From Candidatus Woesearchaeota archaeon (GTDB lineage Archaea > Nanobdellota > Nanobdellia > Woesearchaeales > DSVV01), in NCBI GenBank assembly GCA_023267795.1, contig JAHFMP010000062.1:1-6183 (forward strand): a DNA stretch of 6,183 nt, read 5' to 3'. Below the pieces are notes generated by a model. The model was given only the letters and a program-made list of their open reading frames with translations. It was not told the origin of the DNA and ran no database searches. This document shows, one piece after another, positions 5,327 to 6,183 of the stretch; the stretch's first letter is position 1; each line of letters opens with the position of its first letter. The translations under genes and the position numbers were made by a program.

Positions 5327-6037
5327 ATGGACATTTCCATCATCATTCCAGCATATAATGAAGAAAAGCGAATCAAAAAAACACTGAAAACAATTATTGC
5401 CTACCTTGAAAAAGAAAAATACACTTATGAAATTATTGTTGTCAATGACGGCTCTACAGACAAAACAAAAGAAGTTGTCGCCTCATTCCAAAACAAAAAA
5501 ATAAAGATTCTTAACAATTACTGCAATGAAGGAAAAGGATACAGCGTAAAACAAGGGTTTATTTCTGCAACAAAACAATGGATATTGTTTACTGATGCTG
5601 ATTTGAGCACCCCTATTGAAGAACTAGAAACATGCTTCCGCTATGCAGAGAATGCAGATGTAATTATTGGCTCTAGAAACCTTCCTATGTCTCAAATTAC
5701 TGTAAAACAACCACTGCTTCGAAGCAGACTAGGAAAATTATTTCCTTTTTTTGTGCGGCTCTTATTGCTGCCTGAGATTCAAGACAGTCAATGCGGCTTT
5801 AAGTTGTTTCGTCAGAATGTTGCAAAAAAAATTGCAGAGAAACAGCTGCTTTATGGATTTTGCTTTGATGCAGAACAATTGTTTCTTGCAAAAAAATCAG
5901 GTTTTATCATTCAAGAAGTACCTATTACATGGTCTAATGACGAACGCAGCAAGATCAACATTGTTTCAGATTCACTAAAGATGTTTATTGACCTTTTTAG
6001 AATAAGATGGTATGATTTTTGCAGGAGATATCAATGA
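5327..6037 (+). CDS. GT2 glycosyltransferase, probable polyprenyl (dolichyl)-phosphate sugar synthase (Alg5/Dpm1-like)
   Basis: This 236-residue protein is a GT-A fold enzyme that would transfer a hexose from a nucleotide sugar to a polyprenyl phosphate on the cytoplasmic face. Visible motifs are IIIPAYNEE (5-13), IIVVNDGSTD (36-45) for the nucleotide, the metal-binding Asp-Ala-Asp in TDADLSTP (89-96), GSRN (115-118), DSQCGFKLF (153-161), and EVPITW (197-202) followed by RSKI. The QCGFKLF and EVPxxW...SK elements are those of the Alg5 and Dpm1 groups, with Alg5 (glucose) the closer fit; the sugar donor cannot be settled. No membrane helix is present, whereas eukaryotic Alg5 has one. Two upstream in-frame ATGs (5261, 5288) are disfavoured because the family starts at MDISIIIP and the TATA box fits 5327. 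It overlaps the next gene by ATGA. Confidence 0.88.
   Translation: MDISIIIPAYNEEKRIKKTLKTIIAYLEKEKYTYEIIVVNDGSTDKTKEVVASFQNKKIKILNNYCNEGKGYSVKQGFISATKQWILFTDADLSTPIEELETCFRYAENADVIIGSRNLPMSQITVKQPLLRSRLGKLFPFFVRLLLLPEIQDSQCGFKLFRQNVAKKIAEKQLLYGFCFDAEQLFLAKKSGFIIQEVPITWSNDERSKINIVSDSLKMFIDLFRIRWYDFCRRYQ
6024..6029 (+). promoter_or_regulatory. Shine-Dalgarno site of the GT-C gene
   Basis: GGAGAT lies four bases before the ATG at 6034, inside the end of the GT2 gene. It supports internal translation initiation from a shared mRNA. Confidence 0.45.
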
Positions 6038-6183
6038 ATTATCAATACTTCTTTGAAAAATATCATATTCATTTCTTGTTATTTATACTCCTCTTTGCAT
6101 TTTTTCTCAGAGTATATGATCTAGCAAATGACCCACCTGGGTTGTATATTGACGAAGTAAGCAGTGCATACAATGCATACAGT
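6034..6183 (+). CDS. GT-C membrane glycosyltransferase, N-terminal part (runs off right edge)
   Basis: Fifty codons are open to the window edge. A short polar start is followed by one membrane helix (about residues 13-27), then FLRVYDLANDPPGLYIDEVS and AYNAYS. The pattern RxYxL...PPGLYxDE...AYNAY is that of GT-C glycosyltransferases of the PMT/ArnT kind, where the acidic pair in the first outer loop (here Asp40-Glu41) is catalytic. Such enzymes take a sugar from a polyprenyl-phosphate donor and attach it to a protein or lipid outside the membrane. The GT2 enzyme encoded just before it, with ATGA overlap, would supply such a donor. Acceptor and sugar are unknown; most of the protein lies outside the window. 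Confidence 0.75.
   Translation, partial: MNYQYFFEKYHIHFLLFILLFAFFLRVYDLANDPPGLYIDEVSSAYNAYS

Overview
The window looks archaeal. It is AT-rich and compact, and carries a ribosomal protein L44e gene (a family confined to archaea and eukaryotes) and a TrmB-type transcription regulator. Most genes have a TATA-like box centred about 26 nt upstream of the start codon, so their mRNAs are probably leaderless. The dense packing and protein flavour suggest a small-genome (possibly DPANN) archaeon. That is an impression only; no phylogeny could be run.

Left part (1-1374). Two genes for stand-alone swivelling (mobile) domains of PEP-utilizing enzymes lie on the minus strand, joined by an ATGA stop/start overlap; the second runs off the left edge. 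Divergent from them on the plus strand is a TrmB-family regulator. The 169-bp region between holds two opposed TATA boxes with a 24-bp imperfect dyad fitted exactly between them, plus a second dyad over the predicted start site of the PEP-domain transcript. This looks like a compact control switch.

Centre (1391-4878). A full-length aconitase of the mitochondrial type on the minus strand converges on trmB and has its own promoter. Upstream of it on the same strand is a two-gene unit: a membrane-anchored protein with an extracytoplasmic domain resembling the C-terminal part of anti-sigma-K factor RskA, followed 2 nt later by a four-helix DoxX-family membrane protein with unusual cysteines.

Right part (4923-6183). 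The L44e gene (minus) diverges from a plus-strand glycosylation pair: a GT2 glycosyltransferase of the Alg5/Dpm1 type and, in ATGA overlap, the start of a GT-C membrane glycosyltransferase. The natural reading is that the first makes a polyprenyl-phosphate sugar and the second uses it outside the membrane.

Start choices for trmB, aconitase, L44e and the GT2 gene rest on the TATA-to-ATG distance and differ from the longest open frames. No tRNA, rRNA, CRISPR array, insertion sequence or tandem repeat was seen, and no stretch over 300 bases lacks a gene.
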